From contig AXWR01000008.1 of assembly GCA_000482765.1 (NCBI GenBank), positions 1 through 64,000 on the forward strand: DNA of 64,000 nt, given 5' to 3'. The DNA is from Meiothermus taiwanensis DSM 14542. Lineage in GTDB: Bacteria; Deinococcota; Deinococci; Deinococcales; Thermaceae. Shown here in pieces: positions 9,278 through 17,910 of this stretch (the first letter of the stretch is position 1; the number at the start of each line of letters is the position of its first letter). Position numbers and translations under genes: made by a program. A model generated the notes under the pieces. The model saw only the letters and a list, made by a program, of their open reading frames with translations. It was not told the DNA's origin and searched no databases.

Positions 9278-9914
9278 TGCCAGAGATTGCCACTGCCCAG
9301 AGACAAGCACCTTAAGAAGGTAAGCCCTAGCGATAAGCGCAGCATCGCCCGAGCCACTCTCTTCAACCCCACCCGTGTCTGCACATGGACTCCAGGAAGC
9401 CGCCACAGCAACCCGGTCGCGATCATGCTAGCCAGGGAAAAGGGCCCTCAAAGCACGGGCATCAGCGGAAGATGAGGCCCCAACGGTACTCTTTGCCACT
9501 CGAGGGCATCTTTTCCGGCCTGCAGGGACGGGTCTTTCCAGGCGGTGGCCTGCTCAAGATGATGGAGCACAACCCCGCCGGGTGCCTCCTGTGGGCGCAG
9601 TTTGGGGGAATATGGTTGGTGGCTTTTCCGAATTGGGATGGTATAAGTAATCTAAGGCATGTAAATTGCTAGTGGCTTGGAGGGTTCTATATCTTTATGC
9701 TTTGATAAAGGGGTAAAGAGGAGAGGCAGGATGCAGACCGCCTGACGGGGAAAATAGCAGTGTGGGTTAACCCTCTAGTTTTACTGACGTAGACTTGCTT
9801 CGTCGGAATCTGGAAAAGGGCCAGAGCTGGCTGGGATGGAGTCCTAGGATAGAGTTTGAGGCCCTGGTGCAAATGATAGTCGAGCGAGCGGTGAAAGGTG
9901 TTTTGAGGTACTAA
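9278..9914. other. About 640 bases with no recognised gene
   Basis: Short open frames occur on both strands (for example 9211-9426 minus and 9385-9672 plus), but none shows a family motif, a ribosome binding site and a full-length frame together. Base composition returns to host-like GC here. The stretch separates the AT-rich glycosyltransferase block from the GC-rich second half of the locus and may be the scar of a lost gene or insertion element. A promoter for 9915 could lie in 9660-9910, but no convincing box pair was found. Confidence 0.4.
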
Positions 9915-11042
9915 ATGCGGATTGCCCTTGTGCACGATTGGTTTACCGTTTATGCGGGAGCTGAGCGGGTTGTCGAGCAACTGCTTCAAGTATTTCCGCA
10001 GGCGGAGCTATATGCGGTGGTGGATTTCTTGGAAGACAGACACCGGGAGTTCTTACGGGGCAAGAAAATCCATACCTCTTTTATTCAAAAGCTTCCTGGA
10101 GCACGTAAATACTACCGTACATACCTACCGCTTATGCCCTTGGCAATCGAACAATTTGACTTGCATGGTTACGACTTAATCATCTCCAGCTCCCATGCGG
10201 TGGCTAAAGGAGTGATCACCGGCCCAGACACGTTGCATGTGAGCTATGTGCACTCGCCACCTCGTTACGCCTGGGATCTACAGCACCAGTACCTTGAGGG
10301 AGCCGGTTTGTCTAAAGGCCTCAAGAGTAGCTTAGCTCAAGGCCTTCTGCATTATTTGCGCCTTTGGGATGGCCTTGCAGGGCAGCGCCCTGATATTCTA
10401 GTGGCTAATTCTCAATATATTGCCCGCCGCATTCAAAAGGCCTACCGTAGAAAAGCCGAGGTTATTTACCCTCCGGTAGATACGGGGGCTTTCACGCTAC
10501 AAAAGAACAAGGAAGATTTCTATTTAGCTGCGAGTCGCATGGTACCGTATAAACGCATAGATCTGATTGTGGAGGCCTTCGCCCAGATGCCAGACCGCAA
10601 GCTTGTGGTGATTGGAGATGGCCCGGAGTTTCCTAAAGTACAGGCTAAGGCAAAAGGTGCTTCTAACGTGCAATTACTGGGCCACCAACCGTTTGAGGTA
10701 CTTCGGGACTATATGCAAAAGGCTAGGGCTTTTGTGTTTGCTGCAGAAGAAGACTTTGGTATTGCTCCGGTAGAAGCACAGGCTTGCGGTACTCCGGTCA
10801 TTGCCTTTGGCAAAGGTGGGACTGTAGAAACCGTCATTTCAGGTGAAACAGGGGTTTTCTTCCGTGAGCAAAACGTTAGAAGTCTAATTGCGGCTATAGA
10901 GGAGTTTGAAAGCCTAAGTTTTGATCCCTTACAAATCCGCAAAAATGCCGAGCGCTTTTCCACGGAGCGCTTCCAGAGGGAGTTCATTAGCTTGATTGAG
11001 CGAGAATGGAATAACTTTAGAGCGAAGCTGTCCCAGGGGTAG
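9915..11042 (+). CDS. Glycosyltransferase family 4 (WbaZ-like)
   Basis: This 375-residue enzyme begins MRIALVHDWFTVYAGAERVVE, the typical start of WbaZ/RfaB-like GT4 enzymes. It has the retaining-GT4 motif EEDFGIAPVEAQACGTPVIA (about residues 277-296) with the E-x7-E pair, and a GDGPEF nucleotide-binding turn near 235. The role is transfer of a sugar from an NDP- or GDP-sugar to the growing lipid-linked repeat. Five bases separate it from the initiating transferase gene downstream, so they form one operon. Confidence 0.87.
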   Translation: MRIALVHDWFTVYAGAERVVEQLLQVFPQAELYAVVDFLEDRHREFLRGKKIHTSFIQKLPGARKYYRTYLPLMPLAIEQFDLHGYDLIISSSHAVAKGVITGPDTLHVSYVHSPPRYAWDLQHQYLEGAGLSKGLKSSLAQGLLHYLRLWDGLAGQRPDILVANSQYIARRIQKAYRRKAEVIYPPVDTGAFTLQKNKEDFYLAASRMVPYKRIDLIVEAFAQMPDRKLVVIGDGPEFPKVQAKAKGASNVQLLGHQPFEVLRDYMQKARAFVFAAEEDFGIAPVEAQACGTPVIAFGKGGTVETVISGETGVFFREQNVRSLIAAIEEFESLSFDPLQIRKNAERFSTERFQREFISLIEREWNNFRAKLSQG

Positions 11043-11047
11043 TTTCG

Positions 11048-12481
11048 ATGAATAACTTGGTTGCTTCGCAGACTTCTCTAGTGAGCAATTTGCCCTCCCC
11101 TAGACGAACAGCAATAACACTGTTGGCCGTAGATGCCTTGGCGGTTTTGGCTTCTATGCTGCTGTCCATTTGGCTGCGCTATCTCTGGGATCGGAGCTTA
11201 ATTTGGGATTTGTACCTTGATCTGTGGCCTGCTTTGCTGCTTTTTCCCCTGGCTTATGCCCTGGCGGGGCTTTATGGGGTGGGGATCGCTCCTCCGGAAG
11301 AGCTGCGCCGCCTTTCCTACTCTACAAGCTTAGTTTTTGTGGTTCTGGGGGCGGCCACCTTCATGTACAAGGCTGGTGCCGACTACTCACGGGGAGCGTT
11401 TGTGTTTGCCTGGGGGCTGGCCCTGGTGCTGGTGCCGCTGGGTCGGGCGCTGGTGCGTGAGCTTTTTGCCCGCAAGCCATGGTGGGGGGCGGCGGTGCTG
11501 GTGCTGGGCGCAGGTAAAACTGGGGAAGAAGTCGTGCGAGCATTGCAGAAGCAGCCAGGTTTGGGTCTAAAGCCCATAGCCCTGCTGGACGACGACCCAG
11601 CCAAGCAAGGAAGGGAAATAGGTGGGGTGCCGGTGCTGGGGGGCCTCGAGCGGGCCTGGGAATTTGCCCAGATGGGAGTTCAGCACGCAATTATAGCTAT
11701 GCCGGGGGTTCCTCGAGACCGCTTACTGCAACTCCTGGAAGCCCATGGGGGCACCTTCCCCCATTTGATTTTGATTCCGGATCTCTTCGGTTTTTCCAGC
11801 CTGTGGCTGACTACGCGGGATTTGGGTGGGGTGTTGGGGCTCGAGCTTCGCCAGAGGCTTCTTTTGCCGGGCCCCCGCCTGGTCAAACGGGTTATAGATA
11901 TTGCCTTAGTGATAGCTTTTGCTCTACCCGTGGCTTTGTTGCTTGCCATAATTGGCTTGCTGATTCGTTTGGACTCACCTGGCTCGGTGTTTTATGGCCA
12001 GTGGCGGGTTGGGCTGTCTGGGAATCGTTTTAGGGCTTGGAAATTTCGCTCCATGGTGCGGGATGCGGATCGCTTATTGGCAGAATACTTGCAGCGACAC
12101 CCCGAACTGAAAGCCGAGTGGGAGCACGATCAAAAATTGAAGAATGACCCCAGGGTTACCCGCGTGGGAAGATTTTTGCGCAAAACCAGCCTGGATGAGT
12201 TGCCCCAGTTATGGAATGTTTTGAAAGGTGAGATGAGCTTGGTGGGGCCGCGACCTATCGTGGATGAGGAGATTAAGCGGTATGGCTCCCACTTCAGCTT
12301 GTATGCCAAGGTTCGCCCCGGTCTGACTGGCTTATGGCAAGTTTCTGGACGCAACGATACGACATATGCTGAACGGGTGGCGATGGATGTGTACTACGTG
12401 CGCAACTGGTCGCCCTGGCTTGATCTTTATATCCTAGCCCGTACAGTCTGGGTGGTGTTGTTTGGTAAGGGGGCCTATTGA
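11048..12481 (+). CDS. Undecaprenyl-phosphate sugar phosphotransferase (WbaP/WcaJ type)
   Basis: It starts the repeat unit by moving a sugar-1-phosphate from a UDP-sugar to undecaprenyl phosphate in the inner membrane. Domains seen in 477 residues: four or five membrane helices (about 20-140), a Rossmann-like CoA-binding-type domain with [13 protein letters not shown] (about 150-260), one more helix (about 280-300), and the C-terminal PF02397 transferase with [36 protein letters not shown] and [14 protein letters not shown]. All hallmark motifs are intact. The substrate (Gal-1-P or Glc-1-P) cannot be read. Its stop overlaps the next TTG start. Confidence 0.93.
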   Translation: MNNLVASQTSLVSNLPSPRRTAITLLAVDALAVLASMLLSIWLRYLWDRSLIWDLYLDLWPALLLFPLAYALAGLYGVGIAPPEELRRLSYSTSLVFVVLGAATFMYKAGADYSRGAFVFAWGLALVLVPLGRALVRELFARKPWWGAAVLVLGAGKTGEEVVRALQKQPGLGLKPIALLDDDPAKQGREIGGVPVLGGLERAWEFAQMGVQHAIIAMPGVPRDRLLQLLEAHGGTFPHLILIPDLFGFSSLWLTTRDLGGVLGLELRQRLLLPGPRLVKRVIDIALVIAFALPVALLLAIIGLLIRLDSPGSVFYGQWRVGLSGNRFRAWKFRSMVRDADRLLAEYLQRHPELKAEWEHDQKLKNDPRVTRVGRFLRKTSLDELPQLWNVLKGEMSLVGPRPIVDEEIKRYGSHFSLYAKVRPGLTGLWQVSGRNDTTYAERVAMDVYYVRNWSPWLDLYILARTVWVVLFGKGAY

Positions 12482-14088
12482 ACAGGTGGTTTTTATATCT
12501 ACCGCTGCTTCTCATGCCCTTGTGGCCTGCCGCGGCGGCGGTTTTCTTTGGGCTGTTGGGTGCTGGATTGGTGCTAAAGCGGCAGGGTGTGGGCGGTGGG
12601 CGGTTGTTTTTGATATTCATGCTATTAGGCGGGGCAGGGCAGGTTTTTGCTCCGCAGAACTTGTTTAAGCTTCCACAGCAACCGTCTTATATCGAAGCAA
12701 CTTCAGACCCTGTTGCAGCAAACTTGCTTAGGGTGGATGCGCTAGATAACTTGTTTGGTTGGAACCACCAAGATGGCGCAGGTGGGTGGGCCCAACGAGT
12801 GGGGGAGGGTTTTTGGCGCTTGCCTCGCTCGAACCCTGCCTCGGGCCTAGAGCAAAGCGAGTTTTTAAATGATCACTGGTACCCTATAACACCCGGTCAG
12901 ACTTATACCCAAAGCTTCTACCTACGGCACGACGGTAGGGAAGCGCGCTTTCAAATAACTTTTTTTACTAATACAGGCCACCACTCGGTACCCACCCAGA
13001 TGGAACCGGTGGCACCAGGGGTGTGGCGGCTATGGGCCAGCTACACAGCCCAAGAAGGGGATCACTCGTTGCGTGCAATTGATTTTTTCAATGCAGGCGG
13101 CGATTGGCGCTATATAGAAGTGGGTTGGGCCAAGCTCGAGGTGGGTTCGCGCCCCAGTGCCTTTTCCTGGGGACCAACGGGTGAGCGGAGCCTGGGCTGG
13201 CGACTGCAGTGGTGGCTGGGAATGATGTTGTTGGGTTTTTTAGTGCTGCAAGGGGGAAGTGTATTAAAGCAGCTCGCACCATCCTGGATGGCTGGTGCGC
13301 TTTTGTTGGGCATGGGCATACACCTTGGATATGCCCTATGGCAGCTTGAATCGCCCCCTTACGAGGGTTTTCGGCCCTCAGGCCTAACCCCTCAGCCCAA
13401 CCTGCTGGGTCATACCTCCGTTATGCTGGCTGGTTTGGTCTGGCTGCTGGGGGGGAGCCGCTGGGGTGGAGCGGCTCTAGCCGTCTCGGGTTTGCTGATT
13501 TGGGTAACGGGTAGCCGGGCGGCTTTTTGGGGCTGGTTGCTGCTACTAGTGGTTTGGTGGTGGGGACTGGGGCGCTGGCGCTGGAGCATGCTAGGGGTAC
13601 TTGTGGGGGGAGCCTTCTTGCTGGCCTGGCAACCTGAGTGGTTGGGGCGGCTAAGCCAAGCCACGACACTGGACTCGAGCGCACAGTCTCGCTTGGTTAT
13701 CTGGCAGGTGGCGATGCGGGCTTTTCTCGAGTACCCCTGGACTGGGGTGGGTTTTGGCAATTTTCCTGTTTACTATCAGATTCACCGGCCCCAAGGTGCC
13801 CTCGAGGCCATCACGGGGCATGCTCATAATTTGTGGCTTCACCTGGTGGCTGAGGGAGGTGGGTTGGCCTTACTGGGGTTTTTGCTGTGGCTGGGTGGAT
13901 TGTTAGGGTGGTTGATAAGGCTTCAAGCTGGGCGGGTTCTGGCCTTGGTCGCTGTGGTGTTGGTGCTGGGTCTGTTTGATTTTAGCTTTTTCTTTGCGGG
14001 GGTTTACTATACGCTTTTGCTGGCTCTGGGCGTTTGTATTTCTCGATTTGACAGTTCACCCCAAGGTAGACATAGAATACCTGGATGA
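12478..14088 (+). CDS. Wzy/WaaL-family membrane protein with inserted beta-rich domain
   Basis: A 536-residue O-antigen polymerase/ligase family protein. The C-terminal half has about nine helices and the PF04932-type motif GHAHNLWLHLVAEGGG (about residues 447-462), whose His and Glu are typical. Unusual is a soluble segment of about 150 residues between the first helices and the rest (about residues 60-205), rich in Trp, Gly and aromatic beta-strands and ending WAKLEVGSRPSAFSWGP; this ending resembles the last strand of carbohydrate-binding (CBM4/9-like) jelly rolls. The TTG start at 12478 overlaps the upstream TGA (TTGA). Polymerase and ligase cannot be separated by sequence. Confidence 0.75.
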   Translation: MNRWFLYLPLLLMPLWPAAAAVFFGLLGAGLVLKRQGVGGGRLFLIFMLLGGAGQVFAPQNLFKLPQQPSYIEATSDPVAANLLRVDALDNLFGWNHQDGAGGWAQRVGEGFWRLPRSNPASGLEQSEFLNDHWYPITPGQTYTQSFYLRHDGREARFQITFFTNTGHHSVPTQMEPVAPGVWRLWASYTAQEGDHSLRAIDFFNAGGDWRYIEVGWAKLEVGSRPSAFSWGPTGERSLGWRLQWWLGMMLLGFLVLQGGSVLKQLAPSWMAGALLLGMGIHLGYALWQLESPPYEGFRPSGLTPQPNLLGHTSVMLAGLVWLLGGSRWGGAALAVSGLLIWVTGSRAAFWGWLLLLVVWWWGLGRWRWSMLGVLVGGAFLLAWQPEWLGRLSQATTLDSSAQSRLVIWQVAMRAFLEYPWTGVGFGNFPVYYQIHRPQGALEAITGHAHNLWLHLVAEGGGLALLGFLLWLGGLLGWLIRLQAGRVLALVAVVLVLGLFDFSFFFAGVYYTLLLALGVCISRFDSSPQGRHRIPG

Positions 14089-15014
14089 GCTTAGATACTA
14101 CGCAATCAAGAGACGAGATTTCTTTACGAGATATATACCTAATCCTTAAGCGATGGAGCCGCTTTATTTTTTTTGTCAGTGCAGGGTTGACGCTTGCTAC
14201 TCTTATTTTTAGCCTCCTATGGCCCAAAACCTACACCAGCCAGGTGGTAGTGAGCCTGAGTCTGGCCAACCAGTCCAACCAGGGCCTGCTGAGCAACCTA
14301 CCTTCCCTGCCCGGGCTGGCCCAGGGGTTTGTGGACTTGCAGCAGACCAAGCTACTAGCCAACCAGCTTGGCGTGGACGACCCCACGCGTTTTTATAAGG
14401 CCCGCTTTGACGAGAAGCGGGGGCTACTGTTCCTAACCGCAGAAGGGCGCAGCGCTGCCGAGGCCAGTGAACGGGCCGAGCGGATTCTCGAGGTGGCGCG
14501 CAAGTACCTCCAGCGCAACCTGCTCGAGGGTGCTCAGGCCAATCTGCGGGCTGCCATGGCCCAGACGCGGCTCGACCTTCAGGCTGCCCAGGATGCGCTT
14601 AAGAGCATCCAGGCTGAGCTTGCCCGGGCACCCGACCGGGCGGCCTCGAGTCCTACCATTGCTGCTGCCCTCGAGGCCCGCGGCAGCGACCCCCAGATCG
14701 CCCGGGCGACCAACCCCGCTTACACCAGCCTGAGCCTTGACGAGTCGCGCCTGCGCTCACAGATTGCCCAGCTCGAGGCCCGCATCAACACTCTCAACGA
14801 CTTATTGATGCAGCCCCAATCAACCAGCCAACTGGTGAATCAGACTTTGTTGGTGCAGGTTCTGGTGCCCCCGGCTGAGCCGTTGCGCCCCAGTTTCCCC
14901 AGGCCAGCGCTCTTTACCGTCGTTGCTGGTGTGCTGGGGCTTCTGATGGGCGTGTTGTGGGCCTTCATCGCCGAGGCCGTCCGGTCGCCCGATTCTGAAG
15001 GTGGTTCGCCCTGA
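14085..15014 (+). CDS. wzz: Wzz chain-length determinant (intact copy)
   Basis: The 309-residue protein has the Wzz pattern: a short cytoplasmic tail with LRDIYLILKRWSRFI, a first membrane helix (about 26-45), a periplasmic coiled coil (about 60-255) and a second helix near the C-terminus (about 270-295) preceded by the Pro-rich VLVPPAEPLRPSFPRPA. It controls polymer length together with the adjacent Wzy-like protein. It is coupled to it by an ATGA overlap. It is much shorter than the broken copy at the locus start and is GC-rich, so it is likely the functional regulator for the second half of the locus. No kinase domain is attached. Confidence 0.88.
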   Translation: MSLDTTQSRDEISLRDIYLILKRWSRFIFFVSAGLTLATLIFSLLWPKTYTSQVVVSLSLANQSNQGLLSNLPSLPGLAQGFVDLQQTKLLANQLGVDDPTRFYKARFDEKRGLLFLTAEGRSAAEASERAERILEVARKYLQRNLLEGAQANLRAAMAQTRLDLQAAQDALKSIQAELARAPDRAASSPTIAAALEARGSDPQIARATNPAYTSLSLDESRLRSQIAQLEARINTLNDLLMQPQSTSQLVNQTLLVQVLVPPAEPLRPSFPRPALFTVVAGVLGLLMGVLWAFIAEAVRSPDSEGGSP

Positions 15015-15017
15015 TCT

Positions 15018-15461
15018 CTACCGAGCCGGCGACCGGGGGGCTGGGTCGAAAAAAAGCCTGCGGTTCTCGGGCCAGAGCAGCCAGATGAGCCCGAGCAACG
15101 GCTGGATGAGGGGCAGGAAGCCGTAGTCGATGCCAAAGTCGTGCCAGACGGTGCGGCCTATCACCTCTGGCATGAGCAGGCTTAGGGTGCCCACCAGCAA
15201 AACCCCTGCCATCTCGAAGCTCAGGGCACCGACTGAAACCCACCAGGCCCAGGGTTTTCGTATAACAAAAGCAACGGTGGCTACCAGATAGACCGTCGCC
15301 GCGATGGCTGAGAGGATAGGGGGTAGGTAGTCGGTCACACCGGGCTTGAAGAATAGCTGGTAGATTGAGCGAGCTCCAGCGGAAAGCGCCAGCAAAGGGT
15401 AGGAAACTGCCAGGATCTGGCCGATGGCCCGAATTACAGGGGGTGTGAAGAACCTACGCAT
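15018..15461 (-). CDS. Small four-helix membrane protein, function unknown
   Basis: The 147-residue product is predominantly hydrophobic, with four predicted membrane segments (about 12-30, 43-65, 72-95 and 113-132) and a basic C-terminal tail. No catalytic motif is visible. It converges on wzz with 3 bases between the stops, so it is not part of the polysaccharide operon. It is divergent from the iron-binding protein gene, and the intergenic region 15462-15630 may serve both. Confidence 0.7.
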   Translation of the reverse strand: MRRFFTPPVIRAIGQILAVSYPLLALSAGARSIYQLFFKPGVTDYLPPILSAIAATVYLVATVAFVIRKPWAWWVSVGALSFEMAGVLLVGTLSLLMPEVIGRTVWHDFGIDYGFLPLIQPLLGLIWLLWPENRRLFFDPAPRSPAR

Positions 15462-15512
15462 TGCTCCAGTTTACCTTGAGCACCAGGGCATGCGCTGGAG
15501 AACGGGCTTGTT

Positions 15513-15531
15513 GAGAATGAATACCATTTCT
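15513..15531 (+). promoter_or_regulatory. Fur-box-like inverted repeat
   Basis: GAGAATGAATACCATTTCT matches the classical 19-base Fur consensus at about 12 of 19 positions and is itself an imperfect inverted repeat (AGAA-TG / CA-TTTCT). Its place in front of an iron-binding protein gene makes Fur control likely. It lies about 25 bases upstream of the best -35 box rather than over it, so another start site or an extended binding region is possible. Confidence 0.55.
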
Positions 15532-15556
15532 AACTACATAAATCCGACTGGAATAC

Positions 15557-15585
15557 TTGACATTTTGCCCGCTCGTTCATAGACT
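15557..15585 (+). promoter_or_regulatory. Promoter of the iron-binding protein gene
   Basis: TTGACA at 15557-15562 is a perfect -35 box, followed after 17 bases by TAGACT at 15580-15585 as -10. The start of transcription would be near 15592, giving a leader of about 39 bases that contains an AGGAGGAG ribosome binding site. Confidence 0.7.
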
Positions 15586-15630
15586 CACCCTCGAGCCGAA
15601 GACGGCTTAAATAACTGCAGGAGGAGTACA

Positions 15631-16617
15631 GTGCGTAAAAAAGCTGTTCTTGTAACCGCCCTTCTAACCTTGCTAGGTTTGGCGCAGGCTCAGCAGCAAA
15701 GCCTTACTGTTTACACGGGCCGTGGACAGGGGTTGGTGGAGCCGTTGGTAAAACAGTTCGAAGCCGAGACCGGTATTAAGGTCAATGTGCGCTATGGGCG
15801 CGATGCCGAGATTCTGGCTGCGCTACAGGAAGAGGGCAGCCGCAGTCCGGCCGATATTTTCTGGGCCAACACGGCGGGTGCGCTGGGCGTGGCTTCTGAG
15901 CGAGGGTTGCTGGTGCGCCTGGGTGATACCATCACGCGCACGCCGGCCTATTTTGTGCCGGCCAGCCGCCTGTGGGTGCCTCTGACCGTTCGTTTGCGGG
16001 TGCTGGCCTATGAACCCAGCCGGGTCAAGCCCGAAGACCTGCCCAAAAGCATTATGGATCTGCCTAAGCTGACCCAGTACAAAGGGCGCATTGGCTGGAC
16101 GCCGACCTACAGCAGCTTCCAGGACATGATTGCGGCTATGGTGGCACAGCATGGTGAGGCCCGCACTCGGCAGTGGATAGCCGATATGAAGGCCCTCGAG
16201 CCCAAAGCCTACGCCTCCAACCCAGCCATGATGGAAGCCATCCGGGCTGGTGAGATCGACCTGGGCACGACCAACCACTACTACATTCAGCGCGTCGCCC
16301 GGGCGGGGCAGCGTATTGCCACCTACTACTTTGCCGATGGGGATGTGGGCGGCCTGGCCCTGGTGACCGGGGCTGGCATTCTCAAAACCAGCAAAAACCC
16401 AGCGGCGGCCAACCGTTTCTTGCTGTGGTTGCTTTCGCCCAAGGGTCAGCAGTTCTTTGCTAGCGAGATCATCGAGTATCCGGTGACCCAGGGGGTTGTG
16501 CTCAGCTCGAGCCTGCTGCCCATCAACCAGGCAGTGGCCAAGAGCCCCAAAGTGGATTTTGAGAAGCTCCCCCTCGATACTGCGCTCAGGCTGCTGCGTG
16601 AGGCCGGTTTGCTCTAA
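15631..16617 (+). CDS. Periplasmic Fe3+-binding protein (FbpA/FutA type)
   Basis: Substrate-binding protein of a ferric iron ABC importer, 328 residues. Seen: a signal peptide MRKKAVLVTALLTLLGLAQA with an Ala-x-Ala cut, LTVYTGRGQGLVEPLV at the start of the mature protein, the family segment WTPTYSSFQDMIAAMV (about 170-185), and TTNHYYIQR (about 215-223), whose paired tyrosines normally ligate iron. GTG start with AGGAGGAG 6 bases upstream. No permease or ATPase genes are adjacent; a strong terminator follows, so the transporter partners must be encoded elsewhere. The Fur-like box in front fits iron-repressed expression. Confidence 0.9.
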   Translation: MRKKAVLVTALLTLLGLAQAQQQSLTVYTGRGQGLVEPLVKQFEAETGIKVNVRYGRDAEILAALQEEGSRSPADIFWANTAGALGVASERGLLVRLGDTITRTPAYFVPASRLWVPLTVRLRVLAYEPSRVKPEDLPKSIMDLPKLTQYKGRIGWTPTYSSFQDMIAAMVAQHGEARTRQWIADMKALEPKAYASNPAMMEAIRAGEIDLGTTNHYYIQRVARAGQRIATYYFADGDVGGLALVTGAGILKTSKNPAAANRFLLWLLSPKGQQFFASEIIEYPVTQGVVLSSSLLPINQAVAKSPKVDFEKLPLDTALRLLREAGLL

Positions 16618-16646
16618 AGCCTCCTAGCTCTCAAACCGTTCAGGGG

Positions 16647-16680
16647 TCAGCCGATACGTCACGTGTCGGCTGATTACTTT
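16647..16680 (+). terminator. Intrinsic terminator after the iron-binding protein gene
   Basis: TCAGCCGA (16647-16654) pairs with TCGGCTGA (16666-16673), and the stem extends inward through ACGT/ACGT to a nearly loop-less tip. It is followed by TTACTTTT. It separates this gene from the YbaN-like gene. Confidence 0.8.
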
Positions 16681-16736
16681 TGAGGGTCGCGGGTACATTT
16701 ATCCCCGTGGGGGTTTTGTCATACTATTTAGAGGTT

Positions 16737-17156
16737 ATGCGATCGCCCCTTGATCCTCTGCGACCCCTCTGGCTTTCCCTTGGGTTTTTCTTTGCCGGTC
16801 TGGGTTTTGTCGGCACGGTGGTGCCTGGGATGCCCTCGACGGTTTTTTTTATTCTGGCCGCGTATTTTTTCTCTAGAAGCAGCCAGCGCTTTCTCAACTG
16901 GATACTCAACCTGCCCAAGGTAGGGCCCATCGTGCGGGACTACCGCAATGGCCTGGGGATGTCACGCCGGGCCAAGATACTCGCGCTTTGCATGTTGAGC
17001 TTCTTTGCCCTGACCAGCGCCATCTTCTTTATCCCGGTTTTCTGGGTTAAGGTGCTGGTCTTGCTGGTGGGGCTGGTGGGTTTCTGGTTTATTCACAGCC
17101 GCATTCCCACCAAGGAAATTGTGCTGGCCCGTCGCCAGTTGGGTGAGGTTCAGTAG
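16737..17156 (+). CDS. YbaN-like inner membrane protein (DUF454)
   Basis: The 139-residue protein has the DUF454 layout: LWLSLGFFFAGLGFVGTVVPGMPST near the N-terminus (read in pieces, with the conserved GxxGxxxPxLPTxPF-like element as GTVVPGMPSTVFFILAA), then AYFFSRSSQRFLNWIL, and two helices near residues 85-120. The function of the family is unknown; E. coli YbaN is an inner membrane protein. The ATG at 16737 is preferred because an upstream in-frame start at 16680 falls in the preceding terminator. Confidence 0.85.
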   Translation: MRSPLDPLRPLWLSLGFFFAGLGFVGTVVPGMPSTVFFILAAYFFSRSSQRFLNWILNLPKVGPIVRDYRNGLGMSRRAKILALCMLSFFALTSAIFFIPVFWVKVLVLLVGLVGFWFIHSRIPTKEIVLARRQLGEVQ

Positions 17157-17350
17157 GTATGTCTGATACCAGATTCGCTTAGTTCGGCACTGGAAGGCGG
17201 CGAACCAACCCGACCGCAGGTATACGCTTTCTTCTCCGAGCTTTGCAAGAGACCTTTGGCTTTGGATGACTATCTTTTTGAATCCGGCATGAAGCAAGAA
17301 GTTGTGCGACCCCCGGAACGGAGGCCGCACGTCTAGGAACGGGAAGCGGG

Positions 17351-17902
17351 CTACTTGATTAGGGCAAATGGGCGCCCGATGACTGTGACCTGGGCAGTGG
17401 TGAGATTGAAGCGGCCACCGTTGCTGTTGACTTCTACCCGGATGGCGATTCGGAACGAGCCCGACTTGATGATGTTAAACGCCGCGCTGTTATCGGTGGC
17501 ACTGAGATTAACCGAGGTGGCGATCGACTGACTTTGCCCGGCGGCGACGTTGAAGCTGTTGCTGCCCAGACCCACATCCCCGCCCGAGTTGTCGTTGAGG
17601 TTGTTGTCGCTTTCCGGAGCCAGACGGATTTCGTAGCTTCCGGTCATAGGGATGCTTCCGTTGTTGACAAGGCTGCCTTGGATGGTTAGCTGGCCGCGCT
17701 CGAGGATGTCCAAGGTAATGGGCAGGGGTACCCGTTGCCCCTCGAGGCCGGGATATACCGCTAGGTAGTAACCGCTGGGGATGTTCAGGCTGCGCTGGTT
17801 TTCTGGGATAAAGCTAAGGATATTAAACTGAAAGGTGTAACGGGTGCTGGCACTGCACCCGGCCAGCAGCAGAAGCAGTAGAGCGAAGGCGAGTCTGGGC
17901 AT
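17351..17902 (-). CDS. Predicted lipoprotein, beta-rich
   Basis: The signal MPRLAFALLLLLLAGCSAS carries a clear lipobox (LAGC, Cys16), so the mature 168 residues are probably lipid-anchored. The rest is predicted beta-rich with many Asn, Ser and Gly residues and regular strand spacing, like an immunoglobulin-type or CARDB-like fold, but no family signature is certain. It follows the outer-membrane-type gene on the same strand with 8 bases between, so the two are probably cotranscribed and may act together at the envelope. Confidence 0.75.
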   Translation of the reverse strand: MPRLAFALLLLLLAGCSASTRYTFQFNILSFIPENQRSLNIPSGYYLAVYPGLEGQRVPLPITLDILERGQLTIQGSLVNNGSIPMTGSYEIRLAPESDNNLNDNSGGDVGLGSNSFNVAAGQSQSIATSVNLSATDNSAAFNIIKSGSFRIAIRVEVNSNGGRFNLTTAQVTVIGRPFALIK

Positions 17903-17910
17903 GGTTCACC

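Noticed and set aside
9211..9426. Minus-strand frame as transposase remnant
   Set aside because: Hydrophobic Leu/Arg-rich sequence without any DDE or helix-turn-helix feature; the similarity impression was too weak.
17157..17350. Possible insertion-element fragment in the gap after the YbaN-like gene
   Set aside because: A minus-strand frame (16962-17330) has some transposase-like flavour but no alignable motif, and it overlaps the YbaN-like gene.
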